Position numbers and translations under genes: made by a program
The notes under the pieces: generated by a model
What the model was told of the DNA's origin: nothing
Seen by the model: only the letters and a program-made list of their open reading frames with translations
The model's database searches: none
In this document: positions 49,233 to 58,535 of the stretch, piece after piece
How the letters are laid out: every line of letters begins with the position of its first letter
Numbering within the stretch: position 1 is the first letter of the stretch
NCBI GenBank assembly: GCA_965227035.1
Contig: OZ245724.1
Coordinates: 1,736,001 to 1,800,000, forward strand
DNA: 64,000 bases
Direction of reading: 5' to 3'
Origin: CBDDFQ01 sp965227035
GTDB taxonomy: Bacteria; Pseudomonadota; Gammaproteobacteria; Burkholderiales; Burkholderiaceae_C

Positions 49233-50279
49233 CTAGTTGAATGTCAACAGGCGTTTTGGATTTTCGATAAGGATGGTCTCCACATCCGCTTTTGCGAAAC
49301 CTCTGCGAAGCATCAATGGCTCGATATTCGCGAAGATATGCTGATAGCCGTGTCCTCCATAGCGCGACAGTCGCGTCTTGGTGCAGATGTCGTGGCTGAT
49401 CAATATTTGATCCCGATGTCCGCGCTCGACGAGCATGCGAATCATCTTCAATCGCGCACCGTCGTTCGGCATGTCGATATCGGCGGCGGGATAGGCACTT
49501 TGCTCCCAACCGAAGAGATCGAACTCGATCACGCAGCCCGAATCGGCCAGTTCGCGCAGACCATCGTTCTCGAAGATTGTGCGATCGATATGGCTGATCA
49601 CCAAGCGATCGACCGGTCCTCCGTGTCGTTTCACGAAATTCACGACTTCCATCGGCTGGCTCGCGTTTCGACCTGGATGCACATTCAGAGAAGCTCCCGT
49701 TTCCCGCTGCGCAACCAGCGCGCCGGTCATCACGCGTTTTTCGAGATCGGTCCAGGGCGCCTGGCAACCGATCTCGCCGATGATGCCCGCACGCACCGAT
49801 GTGCCCCATGCGCCAACCAGCAATTGATCGATCATTTCTATCGCAAAATCGTCTGCGCTGCGAGTGTGATTCGCGGGCCCCTGATAGTCGTTCACGTAAT
49901 ACCCGCAACCCATCACGATGTTGGCTCCCGTGGCTTTCGCGATCTCTACCAGGCCGTTGGGTTTTGGACTCAGGCCACCCACGGTCAAATCGACGATGGA
50001 AACGCCGCCGACCTTCTGCATGTCCTTGACCTCGTCGATTGCCACGTCTGTCTGGTCGAGCTGGTAATTGCGAAGAAAGTTTTTTTGGCCGTATGCAATG
50101 CCCCAGCAATTGCACAAGTCGATCTCTGCTTCCTGATTCGGGGGCGGGTTCACTCTCAAAGGTGGCGGCGTGAGGTCGATCAGCAAATGTTCATGCATCA
50201 GCGTCCGCCCCAGTTGGCCAGGGTCGATAAGACCCGTGACGGTCTGCACTTTTCCTTTGAGATCTGCCCGATTGATCAT
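49233..50279 (-). CDS. Phosphotriesterase-family metal-dependent hydrolase (lactonase/amidase type)
   Basis: A 348-residue TIM-barrel metalloenzyme. Motifs: RTLMHEHLLIDL (two metal His), GIIGEIGCQ where Glu takes the place of the usual carboxylated Lys, NVHPGR, VISHIDRT and LISHDICTK (catalytic Asp). Proteins with this Glu are usually lactonases or amidases, not organophosphate hydrolases. The ATG overlaps the aminotransferase stop (ATGA), so translation is coupled. It probably opens a lactone, amide or ester intermediate. Confidence 0.85.
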   Translation of the reverse strand: MINRADLKGKVQTVTGLIDPGQLGRTLMHEHLLIDLTPPPLRVNPPPNQEAEIDLCNCWGIAYGQKNFLRNYQLDQTDVAIDEVKDMQKVGGVSIVDLTVGGLSPKPNGLVEIAKATGANIVMGCGYYVNDYQGPANHTRSADDFAIEMIDQLLVGAWGTSVRAGIIGEIGCQAPWTDLEKRVMTGALVAQRETGASLNVHPGRNASQPMEVVNFVKRHGGPVDRLVISHIDRTIFENDGLRELADSGCVIEFDLFGWEQSAYPAADIDMPNDGARLKMIRMLVERGHRDQILISHDICTKTRLSRYGGHGYQHIFANIEPLMLRRGFAKADVETILIENPKRLLTFN

Positions 50280-51583
50280 GATTTCAGAATGTTCGCATAT
50301 TTGTCCACGAACGATTCGAAGCTTGCTGTGAATCGGCCGATGTCGTCGTCGGTCAGGGGCAAAGACAGCACGATGAATCCGCGACGCGCGACATAGAAGC
50401 CCTCTTCGAGCATGAAGAAGAAAAACAGATCCTTGACCGTGTTCTCCTCTTTGCTCAGATCGTCTTCACTCAGAATTTCTTTGGTGGAAGCATGCAAATT
50501 CATCAGAGAACCGATGCCGGTCACCTGAAGATTCACCTCGTACTTTCTGCAGATATCGTTCAGTGCTTTGTTGAGCGCAGCGCCGCGCCGGTTCAGATCG
50601 GTCGCGACGTCTGCGGTGTAGATTTTCGTGAGTCCGGCAATACCAGCCGACATGGTGAGCACGTTGTTGTTGAAAGTACCCGCGTGTCCCATATGACCCG
50701 GAACCCGGGGATCGAACAACGCCATGATGTCCACCCGCCCGCCGAACGCACCGAACGACATGCCGCCGCCGATGTACTTGCCGAGCGTCGTCATATCGGG
50801 TTTGACGCCGATGACGGATTGACGACCGCCGGGGGCCGTGCGCGAGGTCATGACTTCGTCGAATACCAGCAACGCACCTACATCGCTTGCCAGCGCGCGC
50901 AAGCCACGAAGAAAGTCATCCTTGCCGACGATGCAACCGCCAGCGCCTTGCATCGGCTCGACAAGAATTGCGGCAATGTCGGATGCATTCGCTTTGACCA
51001 GCGCGGTGGTGCTCGCCAGATCGTTGTATTTGCCCAGCAAGAATTCATGCGGAACATTTACCTCGGATGGTCCGCCAGCAAACGTGAGAACGCCGCCGTG
51101 ATACCCACCCTTGAACACCAGGATTTTCTTTCGCTTGGTGAATTTCTTGGCTGCGGCGATTGCCAGCAGGTTGGCCTCGGTGCCGCTGTTGGTGAAGCGA
51201 AGCTGCTCAATGGAGGGGAAACGTTCTGTGATGAGCTTGGCAAGCGTTGCTTCCAGCAAGTTGTGCCCCGACAGATTGATGCCGCCATCCATGGCCGACA
51301 TGACAGCCTCGCGAATGACCGGATGCGAATGGCCGTAGAGCCCTGCGGTGAACTCCGCCAGGAAATCCGTGTACTGCTTGCCGTCTGCGTCCCAGAGTTT
51401 TGCGCCCTCGCCTTTTGCTATTGCCAGCGGAAAAGGGTCGTAGTAGAGCACTGAACGTGTATTGCCGCCCGGCATGACGGCGGTTGCGGTTTCATATCTG
51501 GCCGCGCTCTGCTTGTTGCGTGCGACGTATCTTTGTCGCAATACAGCAAGTTCGTCGGTCATGTTCATTTGCAAGGTTTCCAT
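50276..51583 (-). CDS. Class III PLP aminotransferase, beta-phenylalanine aminotransferase-like
   Basis: A 435-residue fold-type I aminotransferase of the GSAM-like group. PLP-binding features: TNSGTEANL (133-135 contact phosphate), D242 in LLVFDEVMTSR, and the catalytic K269 in TTLGKYIGGGMSFG. R43 in PGGNTRSVLYYDPFPLAI and the Arg in ARRGFIVLSLPLT match the substrate-carboxylate arginines of the Variovorax beta-phenylalanine aminotransferase, and the whole sequence follows that enzyme closely as I recall it. It should convert a beta-amino acid to a beta-keto acid, the ideal substrate for the neighbouring acetoacetyl-CoA synthetase. No aminomutase signature seen. Confidence 0.85.
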   Translation of the reverse strand: METLQMNMTDELAVLRQRYVARNKQSAARYETATAVMPGGNTRSVLYYDPFPLAIAKGEGAKLWDADGKQYTDFLAEFTAGLYGHSHPVIREAVMSAMDGGINLSGHNLLEATLAKLITERFPSIEQLRFTNSGTEANLLAIAAAKKFTKRKKILVFKGGYHGGVLTFAGGPSEVNVPHEFLLGKYNDLASTTALVKANASDIAAILVEPMQGAGGCIVGKDDFLRGLRALASDVGALLVFDEVMTSRTAPGGRQSVIGVKPDMTTLGKYIGGGMSFGAFGGRVDIMALFDPRVPGHMGHAGTFNNNVLTMSAGIAGLTKIYTADVATDLNRRGAALNKALNDICRKYEVNLQVTGIGSLMNLHASTKEILSEDDLSKEENTVKDLFFFFMLEEGFYVARRGFIVLSLPLTDDDIGRFTASFESFVDKYANILKS

Positions 51584-51614
51584 AGCTCGGTCTCTTTTCA
51601 ATCTCTAGAAATGT

Positions 51615-53111
51615 TCAGGCATCCAGCGGGTAAACCGGACGGCGCACGTTTTTGTACGGAAGGCTTCGTAGATCGGTCGCGTGCATGCCACCGGCTTCTA
51701 CATAAAAAATTGCTCGTGCCACAGGCTCGAAATCTGCCCGAAAGTGATTGATTCCCTTCAGGGCGATCACATTCACGTCTTGTGGCTCGATCCCGAAAAT
51801 CCGGTACTGGTTGCGCTCTTCTGCCTGCATGCGATTGCTGCTGACGATGATGCGCACGCTACCGACTTCGAGCGCTGCAGATGTCCCCAGATTGCCTTTG
51901 GTGCCGGTGCGAAATGCGCCTGCGCGAACATAGACGCCGTCGCTGATGGCAATGACTTTCGCTTCTACATGCAGGGGCGCGCCGCCGAAGCGCGCATCGG
52001 TTTTTCCGCCAACCGCGAACTTCAGGGTGACACCGACGCCTGCCTCGGCCGCCTGTTGCGCACTTTCGGGATCGAAGAGTGGGCCCACGACCGAATTCGG
52101 TATCTGCGCTTCCACGATGGCAGCCATCAGACTCGTAGCGTCTCCGTATCCACCGCCGCCAGGACCATCGGTGTAGTCCGCCAGAATTAGGGGACCCGAT
52201 CCGCTAGCCGGCCTCGACGCGTGTGCAATCGCCTGTTCGATGGAGATCAGATGAACCGTTTTTTCATCGCGCCAGGTCAGCACTTCATCCATCAGGGTTT
52301 CGCATGTTTTTTGCGCGATGCCCGAGGCATCTGTTCCCACGGCAATCACCGAGGGGCCTGCTTCGTAGACATCTCCAAGGTAGTAGCCCGCATTCAAGCT
52401 GATATCTGCCAATCCAGGCATAGACTTTTCGATGTCGCGCGCTTTGGCTTGCATGCGCGTCATGGGCGTGTCGCCCACGGTGCGACCGAGATCCATGCCG
52501 TGCAGCGTGTCGCGTCTGGCGATGTACACCTTCGGCCTGATTTCGCCTTTTAACGTTCGATCGAGCAGCGCCGCTGCACGCATTGCCGTTTCGTATTGAT
52601 CGATATGCGGCGTGGTTCGATAACTGGTCAGGATGTCGACGTTCGCAATCATCTGATCTGTCACGTTGGCGTGAAGGTCGAGTGTGGCGGCGATGGGCAT
52701 ATTCGGACCGACGATCTCCCTGATCCGACGGAGCAATTCGCCTTCCGGATCGGGAAATTCCTCGACGTACATGGCGCCATGCAATGACAACAACACACCG
52801 TCGATATGTCGTTGTGCCTTCAGCTCCATCAATAACGGTTCCACGATCGCTTCGAACGCCGCAACGGTCACGGGTCCCGAGGTCGACGTGCTCGCGGACA
52901 TTACCGGCACCAGATTCCAGCCGAACGTTTTTGCTGCAGCGAGGAAGCCGCCCATTTCGGTCTTCGTGTCTGCCATGCGCGCGGTAATTGCGTCGCCGAA
53001 GAACAGTTCCTGCTTGGCAAAATCGATCAGCGAGGTCGAGATCAAACTGAACGAGTGGCTCTCATGACTGAACCGCCCGCAGACAATCTTCTTTTGATTT
53101 TTCAATGGCAT
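51615..53111 (-). CDS. M81-family metallopeptidase (MlrC / microcystinase C-like)
   Basis: A 498-residue zinc enzyme of the MlrC family. Metal-site motifs: RFSHESHSFS at residues about 13-22 and ATLDLHANVT (Asp and His) near 150. The C-terminal domain has LADYTDGPGGGGYGDATSLM and GINHFRADFEPVA, matching MlrC. In microcystin degradation MlrC cleaves the linear peptide at the beta-amino acid Adda. Many relatives have other, unknown peptide or amide substrates. The ATG at 53111 lies two bases after the ABC ATPase stop; a TTG at 53117 is possible. Confidence 0.88.
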   Translation of the reverse strand: MPLKNQKKIVCGRFSHESHSFSLISTSLIDFAKQELFFGDAITARMADTKTEMGGFLAAAKTFGWNLVPVMSASTSTSGPVTVAAFEAIVEPLLMELKAQRHIDGVLLSLHGAMYVEEFPDPEGELLRRIREIVGPNMPIAATLDLHANVTDQMIANVDILTSYRTTPHIDQYETAMRAAALLDRTLKGEIRPKVYIARRDTLHGMDLGRTVGDTPMTRMQAKARDIEKSMPGLADISLNAGYYLGDVYEAGPSVIAVGTDASGIAQKTCETLMDEVLTWRDEKTVHLISIEQAIAHASRPASGSGPLILADYTDGPGGGGYGDATSLMAAIVEAQIPNSVVGPLFDPESAQQAAEAGVGVTLKFAVGGKTDARFGGAPLHVEAKVIAISDGVYVRAGAFRTGTKGNLGTSAALEVGSVRIIVSSNRMQAEERNQYRIFGIEPQDVNVIALKGINHFRADFEPVARAIFYVEAGGMHATDLRSLPYKNVRRPVYPLDA

Positions 53112-53113
53112 TT

Positions 53114-54736
53114 TCAAACGCTTCCAAACGAAAAATGACGGCCGGGAATGGCCGCTATGAGACTTCGTGTGTATTCAGCAGCGGGCGCAGAAAAAATGTC
53201 ATTCGCAAACCCCTCCTCCACTACGCTGCCCTGACTCATCACCAGGATGTAATCGCAGATTTGATTGGCTACACGCAGGTCATGCGTAATGAACAAAATT
53301 CCGATCTTCAGTCGCGCCTGGATTTCGTCGAGCAAGTCGAGAATCTGTGCTTGCACCGACACATCCAGCGCTGACACGGCCTCATCGGCAATCAATACTT
53401 CGGGCTCGCACGCCAATGCACGCGCAATGCAAATACGCTGGCGCTGACCTCCCGAAAACTCGTGTGGGAATCGATCCAGCGCATCGGGGTTGAGTCGCAC
53501 CAGATTCATCAGGTCACGCGCTTTTTCCAACGCCTTCACGCGCGGCATGCCGAAGTTCACCGCGCCTTCGATGATCGAATCGCCCACGGTTTGACGTGGA
53601 TTGAGCGAGCGGTACGGGTCTTGAAAAACCACCTGTACCTTCTTTCGAAACTCGCCGAGCGTTTTCGAACTCGCGTGTTCCATCTTGAGGTCGCCTGCAA
53701 CAACCTTGCCTGAACTCGCGTCGATCAGACCGGCAATGCACCGAGCAACAGTCGACTTGCCCGATCCCGACTCACCGACGATTCCGACGGTTTCTCCCGG
53801 ACGGATTCGCAGACTGATCTCTTTGGCCGCATGAACCGAATTGCCTTTCGCGAAAAATCCGCGAGGCTTATACGTCTTGCTGATCTTGTTCGCTTCGATC
53901 AACGGCGTGATGTCGCTGACAGCGGCGCGTTTGTGCGGATCGAGCCCGGGAACAGCGGCGAGCAGCATCTTGGTATATGCGTCTTTGGGCCGCTGAAGTA
54001 CGTCGAGTTTTTCGCCCTGCTCGATCATCGATCCGAGCCGCATCACCACCACCGTGTCGGCAATATCGGCCACTACGCCGAAGTCGTGCGTGATGAAGAG
54101 GACGGCAGTGTCGTTCTCACGTTGCAACTCGCGCACAAGCTTCAGGATTTCGGCCTGCGTCGTCACATCGAGCGCGGTCGTCGGCTCGTCGCAAATCAAC
54201 AGCGCAGGTTTCAACACGAGCGCCATCGCGATCATCACGCGCTGACGTTGTCCACCGGAAAGCTGGTGCGGATACGAGTCGTAGATTCGTTCCGGTGTGG
54301 GGAGTCGAGTATTCGTGAAGATATCGAGCACCCGGGCGCGTCGCTCCGCTTTCGACATGCTCGTGTGGATCTGAAGCATCTCGGCCACCTGATCGCCACA
54401 CTTCATGACCGGGTTCAAAGCGGTCATCGGCTCCTGAAAAACCATTGCAAGTTTTTCGCCTCTTGCGCGACGAATCTGAACGTCCGAAAAGGTGCAGATG
54501 TCTTCACCCAAGAGAAATATTTCGCCCGACTTTCGTTGCAGCGACGAAGGCAGCAGGCCCATGACCGCCTGAGCGATTACCGATTTACCGGAGCCCGATT
54601 CGCCGAGCAGACAAGTGGTTTTGCCAGGGAAAACATCGAAAGAAATGTCTTCGACTGCGTTGCTCCGATCCGCACCGTCGGGCAAGCCCACAGTGAGATT
54701 CCGCACCGACAGCACAGCGCCAATTTTGCTTTGCAT
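53114..54736 (-). CDS. Fused dipeptide/oligopeptide ABC transporter ATPase (DppD-DppF type)
   Basis: A 540-residue protein with two complete nucleotide-binding domains. Domain 1 (about 8-260): Walker A LLGESGSGKS, signature SGGQRQR, Walker B LLICDEPTTALD. Domain 2 (about 285-530): GIVGESGSGKSTVARC, FSGGQRQRICIARA and VLIADEAVSALDVS. Domain 2 has Ala in place of Pro (DEAVSALD) as in many OppF proteins; both Glu residues are present. It couples ATP hydrolysis to peptide uptake by the permeases upstream. Confidence 0.93.
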   Translation of the reverse strand: MQSKIGAVLSVRNLTVGLPDGADRSNAVEDISFDVFPGKTTCLLGESGSGKSVIAQAVMGLLPSSLQRKSGEIFLLGEDICTFSDVQIRRARGEKLAMVFQEPMTALNPVMKCGDQVAEMLQIHTSMSKAERRARVLDIFTNTRLPTPERIYDSYPHQLSGGQRQRVMIAMALVLKPALLICDEPTTALDVTTQAEILKLVRELQRENDTAVLFITHDFGVVADIADTVVVMRLGSMIEQGEKLDVLQRPKDAYTKMLLAAVPGLDPHKRAAVSDITPLIEANKISKTYKPRGFFAKGNSVHAAKEISLRIRPGETVGIVGESGSGKSTVARCIAGLIDASSGKVVAGDLKMEHASSKTLGEFRKKVQVVFQDPYRSLNPRQTVGDSIIEGAVNFGMPRVKALEKARDLMNLVRLNPDALDRFPHEFSGGQRQRICIARALACEPEVLIADEAVSALDVSVQAQILDLLDEIQARLKIGILFITHDLRVANQICDYILVMSQGSVVEEGFANDIFSAPAAEYTRSLIAAIPGRHFSFGSV

Positions 54737-54738
54737 AT

Positions 54739-55686
54739 TCAAGTCCTGCGCTTGCGAAATTTGGGATCCATGGTGTCCCGCAATCCATCTCCGAGGATGT
54801 TGATAGCGAGCACGGTCAGCGCGAGAAACGCCCCCGGGAAGAGCACGCTGTCGGGATGTTCGTTGAAGTGCACACGACCCTCGGCCATGATGTTTCCCCA
54901 TGTCGGAATTTCGGGAGACAGACCAATACCGAGGAAGGAAAGGATTGCCTCCACCAGCATGGCCGAACCGCAAACGTAGGTGGCGTGGACGATCAACGGT
55001 GCAATCGCGTTCGGAAGAATGTGTTTCGCAAGGATCTTCAGAACCGGCGTGTTAAGCGCGACGGCGGCCTCGACGTAGGGCTCTTCCCTGACGGACAACA
55101 CGACCGATCTGAGCAAACGCGCAACGCGCGGAATTTCCGGAATCGAGATTGCAATGACGATGGTCAGCAGGCTGGGGCGGAACATCGACACGAGCGAGAT
55201 CGCAAGAAGGATGTTGGGGATAGCCATCAGGCCGTCCATGAATCTCATCAGCACGCCATCGACTCGCTTGAAGTAGCCCGCGACAAGTCCGATCAGCACG
55301 CCGAAGATCATCGACAACACCGCCACGCTTCCACCCACTACCAGCGAAACACGCGCACCGTAGACCACGCGACTCCACATATCGCGACCGTAGCTGTCGC
55401 CGCCCATGAGGAAATAGTGATCTATCGAATTGCCGGAAAAGTCGGTGAACGGCGCGCGCGTTCCAGGAGGTATGTTCACGCTCGCCGGATCGATTGCACC
55501 TGGGTCGACCGTCCCGAGCCAAGGCGCCAGCATTGCGCCTACGCACAGGATGATCACGACAGTCGCACCGATGCGCACCGACCAGTTGGCCCATGCAATG
55601 GAAAGGATCGACTGCCGACGCGCCTTGGGCCGCACCGGATCTACCGCATCGACCTGAATGATTTCTCGAGATGTAGTTTGAGTCAT
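54739..55686 (-). CDS. ABC transporter permease, DppC/OppC type
   Basis: A 315-residue inner-membrane permease. One N-terminal helix (SVRIGATVVIILCVGAMLAP) is followed by a periplasmic loop with HYFLMGGDSYGRDMWSRVVY, then five helices and the EAA loop EAAVALNTPVLKILAKHILP that docks the ATPase. The C-terminus is basic. It overlaps neither neighbour but is separated by only two or three bases on each side. Confidence 0.93.
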   Translation of the reverse strand: MTQTTSREIIQVDAVDPVRPKARRQSILSIAWANWSVRIGATVVIILCVGAMLAPWLGTVDPGAIDPASVNIPPGTRAPFTDFSGNSIDHYFLMGGDSYGRDMWSRVVYGARVSLVVGGSVAVLSMIFGVLIGLVAGYFKRVDGVLMRFMDGLMAIPNILLAISLVSMFRPSLLTIVIAISIPEIPRVARLLRSVVLSVREEPYVEAAVALNTPVLKILAKHILPNAIAPLIVHATYVCGSAMLVEAILSFLGIGLSPEIPTWGNIMAEGRVHFNEHPDSVLFPGAFLALTVLAINILGDGLRDTMDPKFRKRRT

Positions 55687-55689
55687 GGA

Positions 55690-56631
55690 TCAGTACCGGA
55701 TGCGGGGATCGAGGCCCAGATAGCTCAGATCGATGAGTAGATTGACGAGCACGTACACCACCGAGAAAAGAAGGATCACGCCCTGGATGACCGGAAAGTC
55801 CCGCGAGATCACAGCGTCTACCGTGAGTTGCCCAAGTCCTGGCAGGGCGAAAACGGTTTCGGTGACGACGACGCCGCCAATCAGCAGCGCGATGCCGATC
55901 CCGATCACGGTGACGATGGGCACTGCCGCATTCGGCAATGCGTGACGAATAAGAACGAGTGATTCGGAGAGCCCTTTCGCTCGTGCAGTTCGCACGTAGT
56001 CTTCAGTTAGCGCTTCCGAAACGGCTGCACGAGTGACCCGCGAAATCAACGCGGTGTAGACCAGGGACAAAGAAAGCGCGGGAAGAATCAGATGACTTAG
56101 CCACTTGCCCACCCCGTTCTCAAGCCGTGAATAGCCTTGCACCGGCAGGATGCCGAGCCATAGCGAAAAACACCAGATAAGCGCGTACCCGATGACGAAG
56201 ACGGGCACCGAGAAACCGAGCACGGACATGCCCATCAGCATGCGGTCGAGCCAGCCGCCATGCTTCGATGCGGCGATCACGCCGAGGGGAACTGCGATCG
56301 CGATGGCAAAGATGATGGTGAGCAATGCAAGAGACAGAGTCGGCTCTATCCGTTGAGCAATGAGCTCGACAACCGTTTTCTTGAAATAGAAGGACTCGCC
56401 GAGATTGCCGTGTGCAAGATTGGAGAGCCAGATGAAAAACTGGGCCACCATCGACTTGTCGAGTCCGAGAGATTCCCGGACGCGGGCGATGTCGGCATCG
56501 TTGCCGGAATCGCCCACGATCATTGCAGCTGGGTCGCCAGGCGCCAAACGCAAGATGAGGAAGACGAACACCGCGACGATCCCGAGCACCGGGATCGTCG
56601 ACCCAATTCGTTTGAGAACGAAAAAGAACAT
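55690..56631 (-). CDS. ABC transporter permease, DppB/OppB type
   Basis: A 313-residue inner-membrane permease with six predicted helices. Family marks are RIGSTIPVLGIVAVFVFLIL and RLAPGDPA at the start, the EAA loop VRTARAKGLSESLVLIRHAL, and VVTETVFALPGLGQLTVDAV. It forms the translocation pore with the DppC-like protein. Nine bases separate it from the solute-binding gene upstream. Confidence 0.93.
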   Translation of the reverse strand: MFFFVLKRIGSTIPVLGIVAVFVFLILRLAPGDPAAMIVGDSGNDADIARVRESLGLDKSMVAQFFIWLSNLAHGNLGESFYFKKTVVELIAQRIEPTLSLALLTIIFAIAIAVPLGVIAASKHGGWLDRMLMGMSVLGFSVPVFVIGYALIWCFSLWLGILPVQGYSRLENGVGKWLSHLILPALSLSLVYTALISRVTRAAVSEALTEDYVRTARAKGLSESLVLIRHALPNAAVPIVTVIGIGIALLIGGVVVTETVFALPGLGQLTVDAVISRDFPVIQGVILLFSVVYVLVNLLIDLSYLGLDPRIRY

Positions 56632-56640
56632 AAAACCCGC

Positions 56641-58224
56641 TTAGTTCTTTTCGATGTTCCAGTACACGTTCGCCGGGCCGCTCAACACGCCGCTGACGAC
56701 GCCCTTGCGATACGCAGCCGGACGCAGAATTTCGCCCATCGGTGCGAAGGCGCCGATTTCGTAGGCGCGGATCTGAATGTTTTCGGCAATCTTCTTGCGC
56801 TGGGTGGCGTCGGTGCTGCGAGCGAAGTCGTCACGAAGCTGCTCGAGCTTCTCGTCTTTGGCCCAGCCGAACCAACCCGCTTCGCCGTTGGCAGTGAGTG
56901 GCGCATAGTTGATCGGGTTGAGTGCGTCTTCCGATCCCCAGAAGGTCACGAACGCGTTCCATCCGCCCTGATCGGCCGGATCCTTCTTCGCGCGACGTGC
57001 AACGACGGAGCCCCAGTCAGACGACTTCATGTCGACAGTGAAACCTGCCTGGCGAAGCAGCTGTGCAACCACCGGAGGAAGCTTGGCGAGAGTGGACAGA
57101 TCTGTCGCGTGCAACAAGACGACTGGCTTGCCGTCGTAGCCGGCTTCCTTCAGCAATTGGCGAGCTTTCGCAAACTGCGGTTTCTCGGTCATACCGTTGG
57201 CGCTCTTGGAGGCGAACGGCGAGCTGCAGGGATACACCGACATGCAAGTCTTGTAGAGATCCTTCACGCCAACCTGCGTGCGCAGCAAGGCTTCCTGATC
57301 CATCGCAAGCATGGCGGCTTGACGAATCCGAACATCGTTGAATGGAGGAACCAGGTGATTGAAACGCAGCAGATATTGCCCACCGGACGAACTCACCGTC
57401 TGAATACGGATGTTGTTGGTGAGCGATGTGTAGTGCTCGAAAGGAACCGACTCGATCATGTCGACTTCGCCGTTCACCAGCGCATTCACTTGCGTCTGCG
57501 CGTCCTTCAGGACGATCCACTCGACGCGCGGAACCTTCACGACCTTACCGCCAGCGGTGCCGGACGGCGGCTCGTTACGGGGCACGTACTTGTCGAACTT
57601 CGTATAGACCGCTTTCTCGCCAGGACGGAACTCATCGCTCTTGAACATATAAGGGCCGGAGCCGATGTTCTCCGAAATCTGTTTGTCGGCCGGCGTGTCG
57701 GCCATGCGCTTGGGCATGATGAAAGGAACCAGCGACGAGGGCTTGCCGAGCGAGTCCAGCACAGCGCCGTATTTTTCCTTGAAAGTCATGCGGAAGGTGT
57801 CTTTGGAAACCGCTTCCACCTTGTCCATTGCAGCGTACATGCGCTGACCCATGGCATCTCGCTTGCCCCAGCGAGCCAGCGACGCGACCACGTCGTCGGA
57901 CGTAACGGGTGCGCCATCGTGAAACGTAAGGCCGCTGCGCAGCGTGAAAGTCCAGACCTTTCCGTCTGCACTCATGGTTTGCTTGTCGACCATTTCAGGC
58001 TTGATCTGTCCGTTCGCATCGGTGCCGTAGAGGGTGTCGTAAATCATGTAGCCATGGTTACGGGTCACCAACGCGGTTGTCCAGATCGGATCCAGCACCT
58101 TGAGTTCCGACGAAGGAACCAGACGGAAGGTTTTCACGGCGTCCTGAGCGAACAGCGGAACTGCTGCAGCCATCACCGAGAGGCCGAGTACGCCGCGCAT
58201 GACGGATCGTTTGATTGCTTTCAT
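56641..58224 (-). CDS. Family 5 peptide-binding periplasmic protein
   Basis: A 527-residue SBP_bac_5 protein with a Sec signal peptide (MRGVLGLSVMAAAVPLFAQD). Marks: LKVLDPIWTTALVTRNHGYM, VWTFTLRSGLTFHDGAPVTS and GSGPYMFKSDEF. This family delivers oligopeptides or other amides to ABC permeases. It is the first gene of the operon, with CAGGAG before the ATG and an inverted repeat TTCGAT-N11-ATCGAA 25 bases upstream. Substrate probably the same peptide or amide degraded by the downstream enzymes. Confidence 0.9.
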   Translation of the reverse strand: MKAIKRSVMRGVLGLSVMAAAVPLFAQDAVKTFRLVPSSELKVLDPIWTTALVTRNHGYMIYDTLYGTDANGQIKPEMVDKQTMSADGKVWTFTLRSGLTFHDGAPVTSDDVVASLARWGKRDAMGQRMYAAMDKVEAVSKDTFRMTFKEKYGAVLDSLGKPSSLVPFIMPKRMADTPADKQISENIGSGPYMFKSDEFRPGEKAVYTKFDKYVPRNEPPSGTAGGKVVKVPRVEWIVLKDAQTQVNALVNGEVDMIESVPFEHYTSLTNNIRIQTVSSSGGQYLLRFNHLVPPFNDVRIRQAAMLAMDQEALLRTQVGVKDLYKTCMSVYPCSSPFASKSANGMTEKPQFAKARQLLKEAGYDGKPVVLLHATDLSTLAKLPPVVAQLLRQAGFTVDMKSSDWGSVVARRAKKDPADQGGWNAFVTFWGSEDALNPINYAPLTANGEAGWFGWAKDEKLEQLRDDFARSTDATQRKKIAENIQIRAYEIGAFAPMGEILRPAAYRKGVVSGVLSGPANVYWNIEKN

Positions 58225-58535
58225 AAAGGCTCCTGTGGAGAAACAAACTTCGATTGATCAACATGATCGAACGGCAGCATTGATTGCCGCGCGTGTTCAC
58301 AAGTCGGAAAAGCAAACCGTGTGCCAACTATTCGTTGTCTGGGGTTTTATCCATCGTTGTACAGCGAACAATTGTGATTAAAGCAAAACGAAGCCCCCAT
58401 GCCGCTAGCGTTTACCCTCAGCATCGAACGGGTTGCGCACAAAATTGGGGTGAATCCCGACCAAGGCGCACCAATGTGCACGCAACATGTGCTGAGCAGA
58501 TACGGGTTCGCGTCCAGTCATCGCAAAATACGGGA
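58225..58535. other. Divergent region between the peptide operon and the GST gene
   Basis: About 311 bases with no gene I can support. It should contain promoters for both directions and holds the inverted repeat at 58249-58271. An in-frame extension of the GST gene through this stretch has no supported start. Confidence 0.5.
58249..58271. promoter_or_regulatory. Inverted repeat TTCGAT-N11-ATCGAA, candidate TetR operator
   Basis: Six-base perfect arms, 25-47 bases upstream of the first gene of the peptide operon. The spot overlaps the expected promoter, suitable for repression. Confidence 0.45.

Noticed and set aside
50280..51590. Long plus- and minus-strand open frames opposite the aminotransferase and neighbouring genes
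   Set aside because: They lie antisense to genes with clear catalytic motifs and have no domain similarity.
56260..58257. A 665-codon plus-strand frame opposite the DppB and family 5 solute-binding genes
   Set aside because: Antisense shadow in GC-biased DNA; the minus strand carries complete, motif-rich genes.
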